15,107 nt of DNA, taken from the NCBI GenBank assembly GCA_945878515.1, contig CAMCTL010000075.1, positions 1 through 15,107 on the forward strand, in the 5' to 3' direction. The notes beneath the pieces are model-generated. The model was not told the DNA's origin. It worked only from the letters and a program-made list of their open reading frames with translations, and searched no databases. The DNA is from Flavobacterium psychrophilum. Its GTDB lineage: Bacteria; Bacteroidota; Bacteroidia; Flavobacteriales; Flavobacteriaceae. Position 1 is the stretch's first letter. Every line of letters starts with the position of its first letter. Shown here one piece after another: positions 14,631 to 15,107 of the stretch. The position numbers were made by a program, and so were the translations under genes.

Positions 14631-14700
14631 GAATTCGAACAAGGAAAATTTACAATTCTTTTGACTATTTTTAAAAATTGGTCTGGGTTTAAGATCTAAT

Positions 14701-15042
14701 TTAGTATTGCCTTCTAAACATTGAAGGCTTTCTTTTTCCGCTCAAAACTCCTAAATTTGTAACGGTATTGCCTTTGAGTTTGAAAACAATTTGCCAAGTT
14801 TTATAAACGGCTTCTCTGTAAATTTTAGATTTGGTTGGGATATTTTCGCATTCAGCATAAATAGTTGGATTCAAAATGATTTTATTCATAGTGGCATTTA
14901 TGCCAATAGATACTTTAATGGCATTTAATGGTTGCTTTTGTTTTATGGCAATATAATCAAGGATTTTCCTTAAATCAGTGAAATATTTGTCTTTAACAAT
15001 TAAACTATAAGCTTCTTGATTCTCTGAATTTCTAATTCCCAT
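14701..15042 (-). CDS. RelE/ParE-type toxin of a type II toxin-antitoxin module
   Basis: The 113-residue protein resembles RelE/ParE toxins, which are either ribosome-dependent mRNA interferases or gyrase poisons. It has an N-terminal strand YSLIVKDKYFTDLRKILDYIA, a helix pair (residues ~20-60), then KIYREAVYKTWQIVFKLKGNTVTNLGVLSGKRKPSMF, the typical beta-sheet with basic residues near the end. ATG 15042 is the only good start in frame; it makes the toxin overlap the upstream antitoxin by 43 nt, as in many TA pairs. The first ~11 residues precede the conserved part and are dictated by that overlap. It runs convergently with the hipA remnant. Toxin subtype cannot be fixed from sequence alone. 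Confidence 0.75.
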   Translation of the reverse strand: MGIRNSENQEAYSLIVKDKYFTDLRKILDYIAIKQKQPLNAIKVSIGINATMNKIILNPTIYAECENIPTKSKIYREAVYKTWQIVFKLKGNTVTNLGVLSGKRKPSMFRRQY

Positions 15043-15107
15043 TTTTCATTGAAAGTTTCTAAAGACATTGTTGGCGATTTTTCGGCTTCGTCAATCCATT
15101 GCAAAAA
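15000..15107 (-). CDS. Antitoxin partner of the RelE/ParE toxin, C-terminal end only
   Basis: An open frame enters from the window edge and encodes 35 residues before TAA at 15002-15000: a stretch beginning FLQWIDEAEKSPTMSLETF and ending QRIKKLIV. It is in a different frame from the toxin and overlaps its start by 43 nt. The SLETFNEKWELEI pattern looks like the amphipathic C-terminal tail of a small antitoxin that wraps its toxin. The DNA-binding N-terminus lies outside the window, so the antitoxin family is unknown. Confidence 0.6.
   Translation of the reverse strand, partial: FLQWIDEAEKSPTMSLETFNEKWELEIQRIKKLIV

Overview
This AT-rich window looks like the chromosome of a Flavobacterium or a close relative in the Flavobacteriaceae (Bacteroidota). 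The -7 boxes have the Bacteroidota form TAnnTTTG. Starts lack Shine-Dalgarno sequences. A type IX secretion component (PorZ) with a C-terminal sorting-type domain is present, and gene pairs such as porZ-recO and yicC-gmk-nadD are familiar from this family. This assignment is from recall of families; no database search was possible.

Layout. 1-277: 5' part of a small membrane protein (minus strand). 388-3455: porZ then recO on the minus strand, the spacer filled by an inverted repeat. 3584-4927: NADP-type glutamate dehydrogenase gdhA (minus), with a strong terminator, a candidate promoter and a 12-bp palindrome in its leader. 5215-6021: exported THC0290_0291-family protein (plus), meeting a DinB-family gene (6084-6539, minus) at a shared hairpin terminator. 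6621-7869: ArsC/Spx-like reductase overlapping an EamA transporter. 7960-10145: yicC, gmk, nadD (RNA processing, GMP phosphorylation, NAD synthesis). 10363-13350: long PurF-like amidotransferase and PfkB sugar kinase, both minus. From about 13.5 kb the content becomes accessory: a Uma2 nuclease-fold protein, an unusual tRNA-like gene, a 5'-truncated hipA, and a RelE/ParE toxin with the end of its antitoxin at the window edge.

Most of the window is ordinary core metabolism. The most unusual item is the tRNA-like sequence at 14100-14189. It folds into a complete cloverleaf with a UCA anticodon (reads UGA), a 23-nt variable region carrying a 5-bp arm, and a C-A mismatch in the anticodon stem. 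It lies 7 nt after uma2 and is followed directly by the hipA remnant, which looks like a tRNA-targeted insertion or deletion scar. Second in interest are spacer-filling inverted repeats: two related elements (porZ-recO and gmk-nadD) and a C/G-rich one after eamA that appears to combine a terminator with part of the yicC promoter.

No insertion sequence, CRISPR array, rRNA or replication origin was seen. No gene-free stretch exceeds 300 bases; the longest (4928-5214) holds the gdhA control region and the upstream region of the THC0290_0291 gene.
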